Assembly (NCBI GenBank): GCA_007644065.1
Contig: VJWN01000001.1
Span: forward strand, 2,742,340-2,806,339
Direction of reading: 5' to 3'
Length of the DNA stretch: 64,000 nucleotides
Source: Margaritispora aquatica
Lineage: Eukaryota; Ascomycota; Leotiomycetes; Helotiales; Discinellaceae
Under the pieces are notes generated by a model. That model was not told the DNA's origin. It saw nothing but the letters and a program-made list of their open reading frames with translations, and did not search any database. Below, one piece after another: positions 34,962 to 47,778 of this stretch; within the stretch, counting starts at the first letter, position 1; every line of letters begins with the position of its first letter. Both the position numbers and the translations under genes were made by a program.

Positions 34962-36368
34962 TCAAGAGCTTCTCATGCCATGCGAGTTCAGGAACTCATT
35001 GATGACATTATACCCCGCAGTAGCGTTGTAATGCAGGTTCAAGCCATGACCAGTGTTTGGTTGTGTGTAAGCCGTGAAGTTGCGAATATCCATATATGGG
35101 AAAGCTGTGGCCACTTCAGCCATAAGTGATGGCGCCAATGTGCCAGTATTGGTGCAGTTTCCGCCGCAGTATGGGAGATCAGCGTCTAGGCTAGATTTAG
35201 TGACGCCCACTAGTGGCAGTGAGAGGGGGAAGAACATACCTCCAGAGATCGCTAGAACAGGGCCTACAAAGTTGCTCCTCATTGGAATGCTACCCAACGT
35301 CAAGACCTCGCCACTGGTGACAGGCTGCTTCGTCCTCTCGGATAAATCTAAGATGGCAGGATCGAAATAGTGAGGCTTGAAGAAGTTGTAGTTGATTCCT
35401 TGTGCGGTGCTAGGGATCATGTATCCAGGTGGCAGCATCTGCGAGGGTGGCAGGGCTGTCAAGTCGATGGGCGCGAGGTAGCCGGCGAGAGGGGCGGCAT
35501 ATTGGTTGAGTAACGAAGCGAATTGAGCACCACTGACATTGGCGAAGCGTAGAGGCTGGTTCAGTGCAGCGAGTTGGAAGTTAGCACCAGCGACGAAGTA
35601 TCCTGCGAATGAGGCGTTGGTGGTGAAGCCTGTCAATACGATGGCATCGGTCAAGTTCGGGTAGTTATTTGCGAGAGCATATGTTTGGGCAGAGCCGAAG
35701 GAATGCCCTACGTGCACGACCTTGCCGAATGTCTGATTGACGCCTGGGAATGATCCTGGACTGATGTTAGGCAGAGCTATGTTGGAGGGAGGACTGAGGA
35801 CCAACCATTCCGTAACATTTGGGTGAGACGAACGAGAGCTGCCACCTCAATGAAGCTCTGAATCTCGTTCACGGCTTCTCCGTGGGATGAGTTACCAATT
35901 CCCAGACGATCGTATGATAAAGTGCAGTAGCCATACCGATCGGTTGCAGTGTTTACGTATGAATAGTTGAAGTTGTTGTATGACAAATCCCAGTAGCTGA
36001 AGTACGTCAGTATGGAAAGTTGTTCGCAATGTAATAGATACTTACGTCTTGTCGAAACCAATACCGTGAGTCAGGACTTGAACGGTTGGTCGAGTGCCGC
36101 TCATTCTGCTTGGCATACAGAATTGGGTTGAAATATTGTAACGTCCAGATGTGGTTTGGTATCCACTGAGAGCGGCAGCTGTGAAATTCCTCCCTTGCTG
36201 AGTAACATTCAGGGTGAACTCTGTGACATCGAGGTTGGTCTCAGGCACTTTCCAGTTGAATAACGCTTGACGTGCGGAAATGTCGATAGGGATAGTGGCG
36301 TTAATGCATGTCTTCGCGGCAATAGAGCCAACGAAGACAGCTAAAGGCGCAATTTTAGACAGATACAT
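34962..36368 (-). CDS. secreted alpha/beta hydrolase, four exons
   Basis: Exons: 36368-36046, 35996-35806, 35755-35240, 35185-34962, giving 417 residues. ATG 36368 begins a clear signal peptide (MYLSKIAPLAVFVGSIAA, cleavage near residue 18). Many N-glycosylation sequons follow (NATI, NVTQ, NFTA, NISTQ and others), as expected for a secreted protein. The lipase-like fold shows in VLTHGIGFDKTYWDLSY, the nucleophile elbow GHSFG and a probable catalytic His in NTGHGLNLHYN near the C-terminus. Two Cys in PYCGGNC may pair. Substrate is unknown: an ester- or lactone-cleaving secreted enzyme is likely. The last intron (54 nt) is a multiple of three and free of stops, so it may be retained, which would insert 18 residues after ISGG. 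The three earlier junctions are firm. Confidence 0.8.
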
Positions 36369-38416
36369 CGTAAAAATCAATGATAATAAGAGTACGATAG
36401 ACTGTTGGAATATCAGATTTCGAGTTCATCTTATATATCTCTGACGTATTTCGTTGCCATCGACGTAATTCAAGATTTGAAAACTCCCTTCAAGCATAGG
36501 TTTAGAACTGATTGAGGCTAAGCGAAATGTGCAAGGTACAACAGCAAGCTAAGAGCTCTCCAACAGCTCTCCCCGCACGTTTAGCAGAGAAGTGCCTGGG
36601 AACCTGCACCAAGATGGATAACAATGCGACGGAATGCTATGTTTCCTTGTTGATCGTCGAAAACCGCTGAAGTCATCTGTGAGATATTTGGAATTTTAGG
36701 TTCCGGGTGGCGGATGTTTAGTGAGAAACTAAGAGAATAGATCTGAGCGAACATAAGGAGCTACAACGACGTCACTGGGTTACCTTTTGTATTGGGAGTA
36801 AACTGATTTCCGTTTCTTAATCTGGTGAAATTTTGGAGATATCTTTCCACTTGATGTGTCGGTGTGTAAGATTATCAGCACGGAAGTGAACCACGTCTTC
36901 AGCTTCGTCAAACTAGCTAGAGAGAAAAACACTTTGACAGAATGGTTGGATGATGGATGATGGAATCACGGAGCTTTCCCCATATGTCGATCTGGGAATC
37001 TTCAAAATGGCATGGGCTGCGAAAGAAAGTTAAATAATTCCATCTAGTTTTGTTGGTATTGAAGCCGAAGCTAAACTCAACTGTTCCGCAGTCCCGGACT
37101 AGCTCGAAAGAGTATGCTCTTTAATACAAACCATATACAAACAATCTTGATTGTGCATCGAGAGAGAAATTACTGCCAGCCTCTGTCGCTGTTCCTCGGT
37201 CACAGAGCTGAATGAAAACATGCCCGCTTGGCTCAGAGTGGAAATGAGTCCTCCATTTCCAACAGAGAATCATTGTATCAGAACGACATGTAAGCAGAGT
37301 GAGCCCCCCCATTGCATGAATTGAGCACACTCATTGTTCTCCAACTCTCGAACCTTGTTTGACAAGCTTTCTATCATCCTTCTCCGAGAACAAGGAGGAG
37401 GAAGCAGGTGTATGTATAAATCTCGATCAATCCATCCTTTGGTCATGCAAGAAGCAATTGATGTGAAGAACGAAGTATGAAGCTCACTTGAGCCCTCAAT
37501 CAGAGATTAAACATAATAAAGTAGAGCTAAAATCATCTCAAAGATTGGTTGAAGTTCCACCTTGAAACTCTTGCTTCTCAATGGGCGACAAACACCACAT
37601 CACCTGACTAACCCCACATTTCAATTCCATTCACCATACCTTACCTCATGCGCTCTAGCCCCCACTAGCGCGGTCCACTCAATTTTTTTCTCTACAAAAT
37701 CGTCGACCGCACAGCAACAATTGTCTTTCCTCTTCATCAAAAAGCAACAGGGCCAGCCACGACCTCCACCTCGAATTCTTCACAGTGGTGCGTTGCCAGC
37801 GTCTTAGCTTCCTTCGGGGGGCGGGCGTGAGGCTCTGGAGATGGAATAACTACAGCTCCTTGATAGGAAGTTTGCTCCCCGTTATGACGGGTCCTCTTTA
37901 TTGAGGGCGATGGGGAGTGAATGTCGATGATGGGAGACAGATACCTGCTTGGGGAATGAAGAGTTTGGGGGAGATTAAGATGCGATGGGATAGACCTGGG
38001 ATTCTGCGAAGATGAAGACCGGCGGGTTTCTCGAGGGAGTGACTCTGGTCAACAATTGATTGAGGAGGATGGCATATTGTGGGGGAGGTGAGTTGTGCGC
38101 GTGAATTTGGTATTGTTGGCAAATTGGGTTTTGGCTCGTCCACAGATTTATTCCAGTTTTCATCCTGAATCAATTGAACTTCTATCATTCTTTGCTCCAG
38201 TATTCTCTCAAATCTTCGTTTTCCTTGCTTGCCTGGCTGCAATCCGAAAATTCTCGATGACCTTGCTCTTAGACCAACTTCTCGAGATGTGCCATGCATT
38301 ATTGTACACAATAACTTATCCTGCCGTTCTCGATCATAAGAAAATGTCTCTTGCTTGACCCTCTGCTCCTCTATCGTCTCGGGTATGCCTTGATAAAATA
38401 TCTAATTATCACCAGC
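36369..38416. other. intergenic, no supported gene
   Basis: About 2 kb between two minus-strand hydrolase genes. Frames near 37898-38311 are low-complexity and lack features. The first few hundred bases should carry the promoter of the secreted hydrolase. Confidence 0.45.
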
Positions 38417-40423
38417 TTAAATCGACGCGGATAAAAATCCAGTCCCAACCACATTCCCAACCCTCTTCATCGCAGCCAGTAGCTCATCATCGCCTGTCTC
38501 CAAAATCCTCAGCGTATCCACCTTTCCAATCAACGGCAATTCCTGCACCTCACACACTGTCCCTGGCGGCGGCATCGTGCCAGTCTGGAAATAAGCCCTG
38601 ATATACTTAGCGGAACATATAGACGGTGCAGCACTCGAGCAATGTCCATCCGAGTTCTGCTCCAGGACTACTGAGCCTGGGAACTTCTTCGACATGGTAA
38701 CTGCGTTGCGAAGAGGCGTCACAGTATCGTATGAGTTACCGATAAGTAGTACTGGATGAGAGGTATTGCTTCCCACCTCTTCTGGTGTGAGAGTCCACGC
38801 TGCTTTAGTTTTCCATTGAAGACATTGCATGGCGATTGTAGTCCAGGCTTCCCCGAACCACTTACTTTGGCCCACCAGTTCTGCAACGATGGCTTTCAAG
38901 TCGTCCTTGGTGCTGTTGCTGACGTCCATGCCATCGGAGCACATAATTGCCGCTGTCGTTTCCCAAGCCGTAGCTTGAATGCAAGGCTCTGCATTGGGGT
39001 TTGGACATCCTTGGAGAGGGCAGCTGGGCCTGTGAAGATTCTGCTTCCAGACAGCCATCGCCGAGCCATTGCCATGAACCATATCGGCGAAAAGCTCAGC
39101 CATCCGTGGGAAGCCTACGATTGGTTTGTATAGATATCCACGGACCATTTGCATCATGTCGCTGTAAGTGATGATCTCAGGTCCTCGTGAGGTAGTTGCT
39201 GTCACGGCGATTGGATCATCTCTTAAGCCTGGAATGAGAGCTTCGACTTGGCTTTTGATCTCAGCGGCTGTGGTATTGCCCAGGTTCATGGCACATTTTT
39301 CCGGGCCTGCTTCACTACAGAATTCGAAAAAATGCTCCATAACTTTGTCGGTGTCTTGTAAGTTGGCTAACCAACCTGCATGGTAGTAGTCAGTGGTGTC
39401 GCACACTCCATCCAAGATGACACGTCCAACACGGTGGGGTTGTAGAGTTGAGAAGGTAGAACCAATAACAGTTCCATATGAAAATCCCCAATACAACAGC
39501 TTCTCTTCTCCCTCAAGCCATTTGGTGCGCTCCAGGATTGCATCCTGGGAGTAAAGTGGATTTGCCGAGTTTGCTTTCATTGTTGAATGACCTTCGCAGC
39601 TTGAAAGCCATGATTTAGCTTCATAGCTCCTCCATTCCCCATGCTTCTCAATGATTGCAACCATATCAGCAGTCACTGGTGCAGTGTTCATGTGCTTCAA
39701 GATCTCAGGGCCCTGAGAGCATCCGTTTCCTAGTGCTTTAGACCTCGCCCATAAGCTATTAATAGAAGCGCTCGAATTGCCATCAATACCATTTGCTTCA
39801 TTCTGGAGATTCCAGTTGTCGCTTGAACCAGCATCTGGGAAGCAATTCAGACGAGGGGTAGTGTGGTTGACACCACGGGGATCCCATGAGATGAAATCAA
39901 AGTACTTGTTATCTGAGCTGGACATGCTCGAAGCAGACCCGCTAATAATGATGGATAAGTCCTCTCCAACTCTGTTGAGAAGGTTGACACCCGATCCTCC
40001 TGGGCCGCCTACAGAAAGAATCAGCAAGGACTATTGTGATGTGTATCATTACATACCTGGGTTTAGGAGGATAGCACCCCCATACCTAGGATCCGTCACG
40101 GGAACGATCGCAGGCAATTTCATAATCGCAAGAGTAACCTTTGACGCTTCAGGATCCTTAGAGTTCCAGTCCATAGGAACCTCCAGCCGAGCACATTGAT
40201 ACTTCCCAAAACATGATGTGTAATTCAGATGTGTCGCAGGACTTATCCTCGTCCAACTGAAGCTTGCATCCTCAACTTTAGGACCACCTACATGCACTAA
40301 CGGGACTTGTTTCCCATGGAATACTGTATAATACAAGTATCCCACGAATATAGTAACTGCAAGACCATTCCATGCTCGATATATCTTTGCTGCTCGAGGA
40401 GAAGGTGCCGCGACCTTCTCCAT
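38417..40423 (-). CDS. membrane-anchored TAP-like serine peptidase (S33-type), two exons
   Basis: Exons 40423-40057 and 40008-38417 give 652 residues. The start is ATG 40423 (MEKVAAPSP). One hydrophobic segment near residues 18-36 ([19 protein letters not shown]) suggests a signal anchor. The alpha/beta hydrolase domain has the oxyanion motif [17 protein letters not shown], and the nucleophile elbow GFSYG with Ser near residue 299. The C-terminal TAP domain includes [18 protein letters not shown] with the acid Asp and [10 protein letters not shown] with the His. The gene resembles bacterial and fungal tripeptidyl or prolyl aminopeptidases, which trim peptides from the N-terminus. Many Cys and N-glycosylation sites fit an extracellular location. 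The intron is ordinary (48 nt, GTATGT donor). A membrane-bound peptidase facing outward is the best reading. Confidence 0.85.
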
Positions 40424-41873
40424 ACTGCTGGTATTGGCTTGAGATGACAAAGATATCAAGGGAGCAAGACAGCAAGACAATAAACAAGTAAAGAACGAAG
40501 AATGCCGAATAAGATGAGAGACTAGCTCAGGCCTTAGAAATATCTATGATACGATGAGAACTGGACGAGATGAAGATGTAACAGCTATCCCACTCTATCA
40601 GGAGCTCGAGGTTTGAACATGGAATGAGATACGGAGGTACCTTACGACTCGTATGAAGTTCTCATCGGGCTTATCTCCGAAATCCTTCCTGCCCAACTGG
40701 GTGAATGCGCTTGACTACATCTCCATCGGAGTGCCCTTCGAAACCACTGACGTTCATTTACCACTTGAACAAAGGTATTGTAAATTTGTGGTGTCCTGGG
40801 TTCAAAAGCCTACGATGGCATATCTTAGTTCGACTTTATTGTTCAGGGACCCCAACTAGCGATCATCTACAGGTACATACCTACGGTACAGGGATGCGGC
40901 GCAGCTTGGGGTTTTGGGTACAGATTGTCACTGGTCTTGAGCATAGTGACGTCGAGGCATATAAATATCCTATAGCTGACCTAGGTTAGTGCTCGAGTAT
41001 CTTCTTCTCATCTACTTCCTTTCTTCTCCTTGTGGTGTTTACCTCTGACAATATAGCCTAGGGTTTGCGAAGCTAAGTACAACGTCCAGTCTGCCTTCTT
41101 CCTGACACTCACAGCTCCATTCGCAATTAGATACAAATTCCACCGTCAAGTATAATTGCCAATTGGTCCGAAGGCATACAATCCTCAATGTGCGTCTCTG
41201 CGATAACAAAAATCGAATGCTTAGAGGTTAAACTATCGTGGCAAATTCAATGCAAACAAGGTCGATACAGACCAAGAAGACTGCTACATAGACTGGACTA
41301 TCAGTATTTCGAATGATGCTCCCTGAAAGTGGTAGAGAGGTGTAACTGCAATAAGGGAGATCTATATATAGCCTACTTCTGGTTGATGACACAAAGCTAG
41401 AGGGGCAAGCCAAAAGCATGGTTGGACTGCTTGATGAACATGCAGTTTTCAACTTTGACTGCGAAGGGGATGCGCTTTCAACTCTGCCACGACAATAGCA
41501 TTAAAGGCCTACGACATTCGAGAGAACAAAACAGAAGTCCAATCCTGGAGCACCTACATGATCACGAAGATGGCGCTGAACGTACCTTATTTCCTAATGA
41601 ATAGGTTGTTGGTCTGATTTGAAAATATCCCGCCAAAGACACGAGGGTCAAATTGCGAGCCATTGAACATCCGCAGCAACATTTGCAACCCAAGACTATT
41701 CATATAAAATCTGATCAGGTTCAACATTGTCGTATGGGGAGACAAAATCGCGATTATGCTTCAGGTACACACAATAGGTAAGCCATCCTCTGCGGTCATA
41801 AGGCACCCTTTGATCTATTCTCAAGATGTTTGGTTTATTGTTTATTCTTATTCTTCGATTCCAATTATCGTTT
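40424..41873. other. intergenic, no supported gene
   Basis: About 1.45 kb with only short frames. It holds the promoter of the peptidase gene and the 3' region of the next minus-strand gene. Confidence 0.45.
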
Positions 41874-42988
41874 TTATCCTGTATCAAGCCGTCGCTGCGC
41901 CTCCGCTATCTCGTTCTGGGCTTGTCGTTCCATTCTTTTCAGTTCCTGAATCCTTTCCAAACGGTCCCTCTCTTCTCTTATCCCATTTATCCTATTCCGC
42001 AGAATGATCAGTTTGCGCTTTGCTTCTTCGTCTTCCGCCTCCACCCTATCAGACGCAGTTGTAGGTCGGGGTCCTGTCAGAGCTACCTTCATATTCGGTA
42101 TGTCGAAGTCTTCCATACGATATTTGTTCCTACTTGAATTATCGACATCATATATGGCTAGATGATCCTCGGGTGGTGGGAGATAAGGATCTATTATCGG
42201 CACAGTACTATGCGCAGCTTGCACAGTGCTTGGTAGAACTACCGTTGCAGCGATAGGAACAGGTTTGCGGCGTAAAGAGAATATACCCTTCGATGTTGGT
42301 GATACCAGGTTTCCAGCTACTGTGCGTTGTCCATCATACACATTCTCAACAGGGCGTTCTCGCAATGACGCCCACCTCCTTGTCCGGCTCATCAATGATT
42401 CCTCGTGCTGCTCAGACATATCTCGCGTGGTGGTTTTCGTTACAACCTTGCTCACAGTCGTAGGACTCTCAACCTCAACCTCATCCACATATTCCCGACT
42501 CTCGTCTGCGGCGCTTGATACACGGAGCTGCCTTCTTCGACGCTTACGAAGACACAAAAATATAGCCACCGATGTCGTTATGATAATAGCTATTACCGCA
42601 CCAGCAATACCTGCCCTTCCTTCAGTCGTGTCCCACCAACGCGATTCATGCAAAGTATATGAGACATAACCATTGAATCCTGTCGGGGTGGAGGAAGCTG
42701 TCGTTGAGGAGTTGGTCCCATTCACTCCTATAGTGAAATTCGCCGCAATTGATAGAAAGCTAGTCCTGGACGATGAGGTGCCCGTTGCTACTATTACCCC
42801 AACTAGTGCTGAAGTAGTAGTTTGTGAGAAGCTCAAGGAGACAGTTCCTCCTATCTGCGTAGCGCTACTATGCTCGATGTCAGCTCTTACGGTCTCGATC
42901 CTAGGGTGGGAGAAATTTTACCTCATTCTGACGATGTTCGAGACATTGTTGACCAGAGGTTGAGGTCCGGATCTCTCAGGAGATGCAT
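41874..42988 (-). CDS. single-pass membrane protein with Ser/Thr-rich ectodomain; 5' end unresolved
   Basis: The firm coding part is 42836-41874 (about 320 codons) and has no ATG at its start, so an upstream exon must exist. A Ser/Thr-rich, N-glycosylated ectodomain (NFTIGVNGTNSSTT) is followed by one membrane helix (AGIAGAVIAIIITTSVAIFL) and a basic stop-transfer CLRKRRRRQ. The cytosolic tail is about 210 residues and ends in a charged coiled coil (IREERDRLERIQELKRMERQ). The layout recalls fungal wall-stress or mid2-like sensors, without a recognisable WSC domain. Upstream, the frame continues through IETVRADIEHSSATQIGG to about 42910. An ATG at 42988 could connect by a 53-nt intron, but that start lacks a signal peptide. 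The right edge given here is therefore tentative. Confidence 0.6.
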
Positions 42989-45900
42989 CTGAAATGCAAC
43001 GAGGCGCAGCAGCACGGCTTCAAAAACTTGATTGTTAGGTATCCTGGCAATCTCGTTGCTGACGGTGAAGTATGGGGCACGGAGATAGCAGGGATTAAAT
43101 ACGAGGTATCCCCAGAATAGAGATCAAAAGGCTTGTTTTGTTCTTAAATTTGAACATGAAACATTTTTTGAGCAAGAATCAAATGAAGGCACGGAACGCT
43201 CTTACGAGTAGGGGCTGCTGTGTATCTTGATAATAAGAATCATTTTCTGTACGAAACTGAAGCATTGGTCGTCAAGCGAGGTTGATGTGGAGAAATATAC
43301 CCACGTCACTAATTATGGAGTCACCTTCGTTTCATCTCTCTCTTTGGCAGCGGATTTTGTCTGCTCTGGCCTAGATTTCATCTGAGGACAGCCGAAAATC
43401 TTCGAGAAAGAGGTATAGTCGATCTCCAATCGCAATGCCAGAACATCTGATAAACGACTAGGTAGATTTCATAGCAGCCTCCACTGACATGACGAAACCC
43501 AAAGCAATCCAACCTTATCATTATCTTCTGACGTGTATGTATGTTCTCTTGATCTTGTGTCCTTTGTTTGGGCATTTCATGTTTGGAGCTTCGAGGTTGG
43601 TGGCTTTTGGAATGAGTCGAGCTATTGCTTTCGAAATTGAAATTGAAATTTGCGACCTTTTTCGTAATTAGCTAGATGGATTGCTCTTCGCTCTTTGTAG
43701 GAGCAGCTTTATGTTTTTGCTTTCTTTGTTAGGTAGGTGTTTTTATTCGTAAACAATGTAATCTTATCTAATGCAAAGCTGCATACGTCGTGCTTCTTTA
43801 TGATGCTAGTTAGGTTGGATTCTCTTGCCTCAATCTCTCTTCCGTAAAACTGAGTTGGGTTCAAATTGTCCCTAGATTGACGGATTGACGGAAAGCTGGT
43901 TAGCTTGTTCTCTTGGTGGTCTCTTGTTGGGGAAAAGAGGGGAAGATACATTGAGCTGTTGTCTGTCCCGTGGTCTCTGGCTTTTTCAGGGCGAGGCGTG
44001 TTAGGTTGGTTTGGTTTGGTTTGGTACCTCCTTCACTTTTCACTCCTCTTCCCTCCTCACTCTAAGAGGCTAGAATTAGAGAGCACCCCACTTGAGGGGG
44101 AATTGTTTGAATAGCTTATCCAGAATACGATGTAAGTCGCTATCGAGTGTTGCTGAAGTTTGAAAGATCTAGTTACGAACGAACGAAACTCATCATGCAC
44201 TCACTCCCCTAATTATCGTAATCTTACCTTATGTTAATCTGATTTACCTTAGGGTACATATCCTTTCGATGCCGTTGTCTCGATGCCTATGTGTTTCCTT
44301 CTTGGTAAGCACTTCTTGGATCACTGTCCGTCAGCTTCATTCTTACTTCTGTCTCGGTCTAGCTTAGACCAATTGCAGCCTCTCCTCTCTCTCTCTGCCA
44401 CCCTTTCTCATTGCCTTTATGTATATGTTTCTTTTGCCTCTTCGTAGTCGTCAATGAATGCCTCCACATGGTTACTTGGAATATATCCTGACGAGCTTTT
44501 GTTCATTGATCTCGTGCTTCTGTCGATATCTTGAATTAGTACACTCACCTTACTCACAACCTAATATATTCTATCGACATAATGCATCAAGACATCCAGC
44601 TATGTGCTGTTCCATCACTTAGGAAAGATTACAAACTGACCAACTCATTCTACCTTACCTCACTAACTAGAATTGAAAGATTCGTAAACGCAATCCTCCC
44701 TGTCTCTGCTCACTGTTCTTCTAACCCACCAAACAACCACAATGAAAATCCTTCCTATCAAAGTCTGTAAGATACATCTATTTACAAGCTAGCTAGCCGA
44801 CTTCGGCGTGATTGATGTCCTTGACCTCAACAGCGTAATTCGATCCACAGTGGAAGCTGCATCGAGGAAAGTTGGATGTTGGCGAGTATAGCTATTAGTA
44901 GATACCAAAGTCACAACTGAAGTTCAATGGAACCGCCTGACAGAATCAGTGGATTAGCATAACTCTTCTCCACAACGCGTTGGAATTGGAATTAGAACTT
45001 CTAAATTCCAGAGGGGATCCTGTGCTACGCGCTCGCCAGCGCTTGAAATGTATAACAGACACCTTCACTTGGCCAATCAAGGTTAAAATGCTTAGAGTCA
45101 AATACTTGGATGTTTCGATATAAGATCACGGAGCGCATCTTTTTGTCCGCTTTCTGTATCAATTGTCAAATCTAAGTAGGATTTATAATCTTTAGATTTA
45201 AGCTATCCTCGAGGGTGGTGGTCTGATAAATTAGATGTGCAATTAAACTTCTATGCCTTGGCTTGATGGTGTGATGGTGTGGGTTTATGTGATGGATACT
45301 CTCTGTGGACTTTGCTGGACACGCCCGCTACTACACTCCGGATTGAAGCTTGAGAGATGTGAAGTGGTCTATGGTATTTGATTCCGAGGGAATGGGAGAA
45401 AGAGATTAGTTTCAAGGGAATGTTGTTGTTTTTGCATGCGTTGTTGAAACAGTCAGGGACGTACTGTAAGTGGACTGTACTGAGTACCTGTCTATGTACT
45501 CATGGTACATGCTGTTTTTGAACAGCTTTCGCCAAAACAATTAGGTAAGTTTTGTCTAGTTATCCAAGGACCTTATTTCTGAAGAGTTTAAATGTTCCAG
45601 TAATAAGAAAATGTTTCATGTCTGTTTTGGTGCGGTGACTTATGCTGTGTTCACTTTTAGTCATCTGCTGGTTTTGACTTTAATCATAAATTAAACGCGT
45701 TAATACGACGACTATTGACAGTTCTATCCTTTCATGATTTTCAAACTTATTTCTCGTAAAATCAAGTTGAGCAAGCAGATTATTGATTTTCTACTTTCTA
45801 ATAAATGATAGATCATGGCATTAATAGCCAAGGATGCAAGTATGATATTTTCCTCTATATATTTCACCACAATACTGGAGAAATAGTGACAGTACGACAA

Positions 45901-46860
45901 TGTAAATGGCAGTGTCTCGTGTGAATTCGTATGCATTTTTGTCGCTTGATCCAATCAAGACCAATTGACTGACTTAGTTATTCATGCAACAAAGAAAAGA
46001 AAAAAACGACTCGAAAATGAACCATAATACTGCAACAGAGTATAAAAAATAGATCAAAACAAATTACCTTAAACAGATCCAATGCATTACACGACATCTA
46101 CATCCAAAGCCCTTCGAGATCGTGTTACACTGGCCACGTTTTGGTGGAGTTACACCCGAGCCGGTCAGCATTGGGTCGTCTCCCTGGCCTTCGATTGAAC
46201 ATCAAACAGTGCACAATACCACCAGAACGGCTCTGTCCAACATCGAGCCACAACATCCGTAACACACTCAATCGCCACCAACTTGGTGACCTAACCCGAC
46301 CGACCTGCACTCGTCTCGAGGTTTCCCCAACCAAGCAATTGAAGTCGAAGCGGCACTTTTGAAAATCAGAAAAAAAAGAAGAAAAAAAAGCGAAATCTAA
46401 ATCATGTCTCAAGTGTGCATCGGCAACAACCAAGCTTTTGGGGAGAGTTCGGCGACACAGGCAGCCCAGCCCGAGTGGTGGCGTCACTCGGTGGTGTCTG
46501 TGGTGGTGCAATGGTTCCAATGGTCCAATGGTGAGCAGATCTATTTACACCTGTGTTTGTTGATGGCATTGTCCTCGCATGTCTCGATCCAATGAATGCA
46601 CTTCCACCACGAGTCCCTGCAGGACGCCAATCTTGGTCGCTTTGCCCTTTGTGGTTTAATGCACTGTAGTTTGTATGCACATGTGAGATAAGGAGCGAGG
46701 ATAAGAAAGATGGCGTGGATGATGGACGGGAGGGGAGAAAGCATTGCAGTGCCTTGGAAAACTCGTTAAAGGTGGTGGGATGAGTGGTCAAGAAGAGGTG
46801 CACAGAGAAAACCTTATCCAACGCCAATGGAAAATAGCTAGCTAGCTTCCACAAGTTCAA
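42989..46860. other. gene-poor AT-rich stretch
   Basis: Nearly 4 kb without a supported gene. Open frames rarely exceed 75 codons and lack features. Runs of A/T and short T-rich tracts are common around 45.5-46.1 kb. Confidence 0.5.
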
Positions 46861-47170
46861 GTCAACAAGACGAGATGAGATGAGATGAGATGGGATGTTT
46901 TGGGACTTGCAAGACTTGACTTGACTTGACTTGGAAATGACTTGAAGATTTATATCAAACAAGACATGTCTTTGCCTCGGCATGGAAGCTATGACATGAC
47001 GCAACGGATAAAGGAAATATACCTTGGAATATATATATATATGCAGGATATTAAAATTGGAATTCAAAAGATGGGATTAAAAAGATGCGTTGAAACTTCA
47101 AAGATGAGTGAGAGATGTGTGAGAGATGTGGGAAAGATGCTTGAAAGATGCTTGAAAGATGCTGGGAAGT
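46861..47170 (+). repeat. purine-rich simple repeats upstream of the GH72 gene
   Basis: Directly visible short tandem units: GATGA near 46868-46888, GACTT near 46908-46930, an AT dinucleotide run near 47030-47041 and GAAAGATGCTT-type units near 47130-47162. They lie 600-900 bp upstream of the GH72 start, so they may be within its promoter or long leader. Confidence 0.8.
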
Positions 47171-47778
47171 CAAATTAAACTGGACTTGAACCGCATTGTG
47201 ACTAGGATTCCCACCTTGATTTCTTTAACCTGGACACCCCCGAATGTCATCCATATCACCAATCCCGTTCATCCAAAACCTCCGATTTATCCACATTCAA
47301 ACCATCTCCCTTCTCCCTTGCGGTCTCTCCTTGATTGTGCAGATCCACTTCTGCACTTTCCCACCTACCCACTTCTTCATAACCTTCTTACCATCCTGCC
47401 ATCCCTCCATCAATCTGCTGTTGTCTCCAACACTTCCTGCATCTTGAATCTGCTTCACTTTGACTAGTTGAAAGCTTGTCCCTCTCGTCTCGTCCTTCAA
47501 GGACCTCACATTCGTTGTCGCCAAATCCATAATCAAACACCAACCATAATCCGGACCAGCAGTCAATCAGCAGTCGTTACAGAAACTCTGATCCTATCGT
47601 CATCACCAGAAACAGAAATCCAGGAACAGCTCAAGCTCCAGCTCCAGATCCACTTTCGCTCAATCGCTCGGGCGACCAGATTCAAGACCACAGGAAAACA
47701 CTTCTTTAACGCGTTCCTCCAAAACCTTCGTTCAATCCTCGCTGTTGATCACATCTCGACAAAGTCGCAGATATCAAC
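47171..47778 (+). promoter_or_regulatory. pyrimidine-rich promoter and leader of the GH72 gene
   Basis: The plus strand changes from purine-rich to C/T-rich after about 47200 and stays so up to the ATG at 47779, the usual look of a strongly expressed fungal gene's core promoter and 5' leader. No specific factor site is claimed. Confidence 0.4.

Noticed and set aside
46402..47067. 221-codon minus-strand open frame
   Set aside because: Lies across purine-rich simple repeats in the GH72 upstream region. Composition reflects the repeats.
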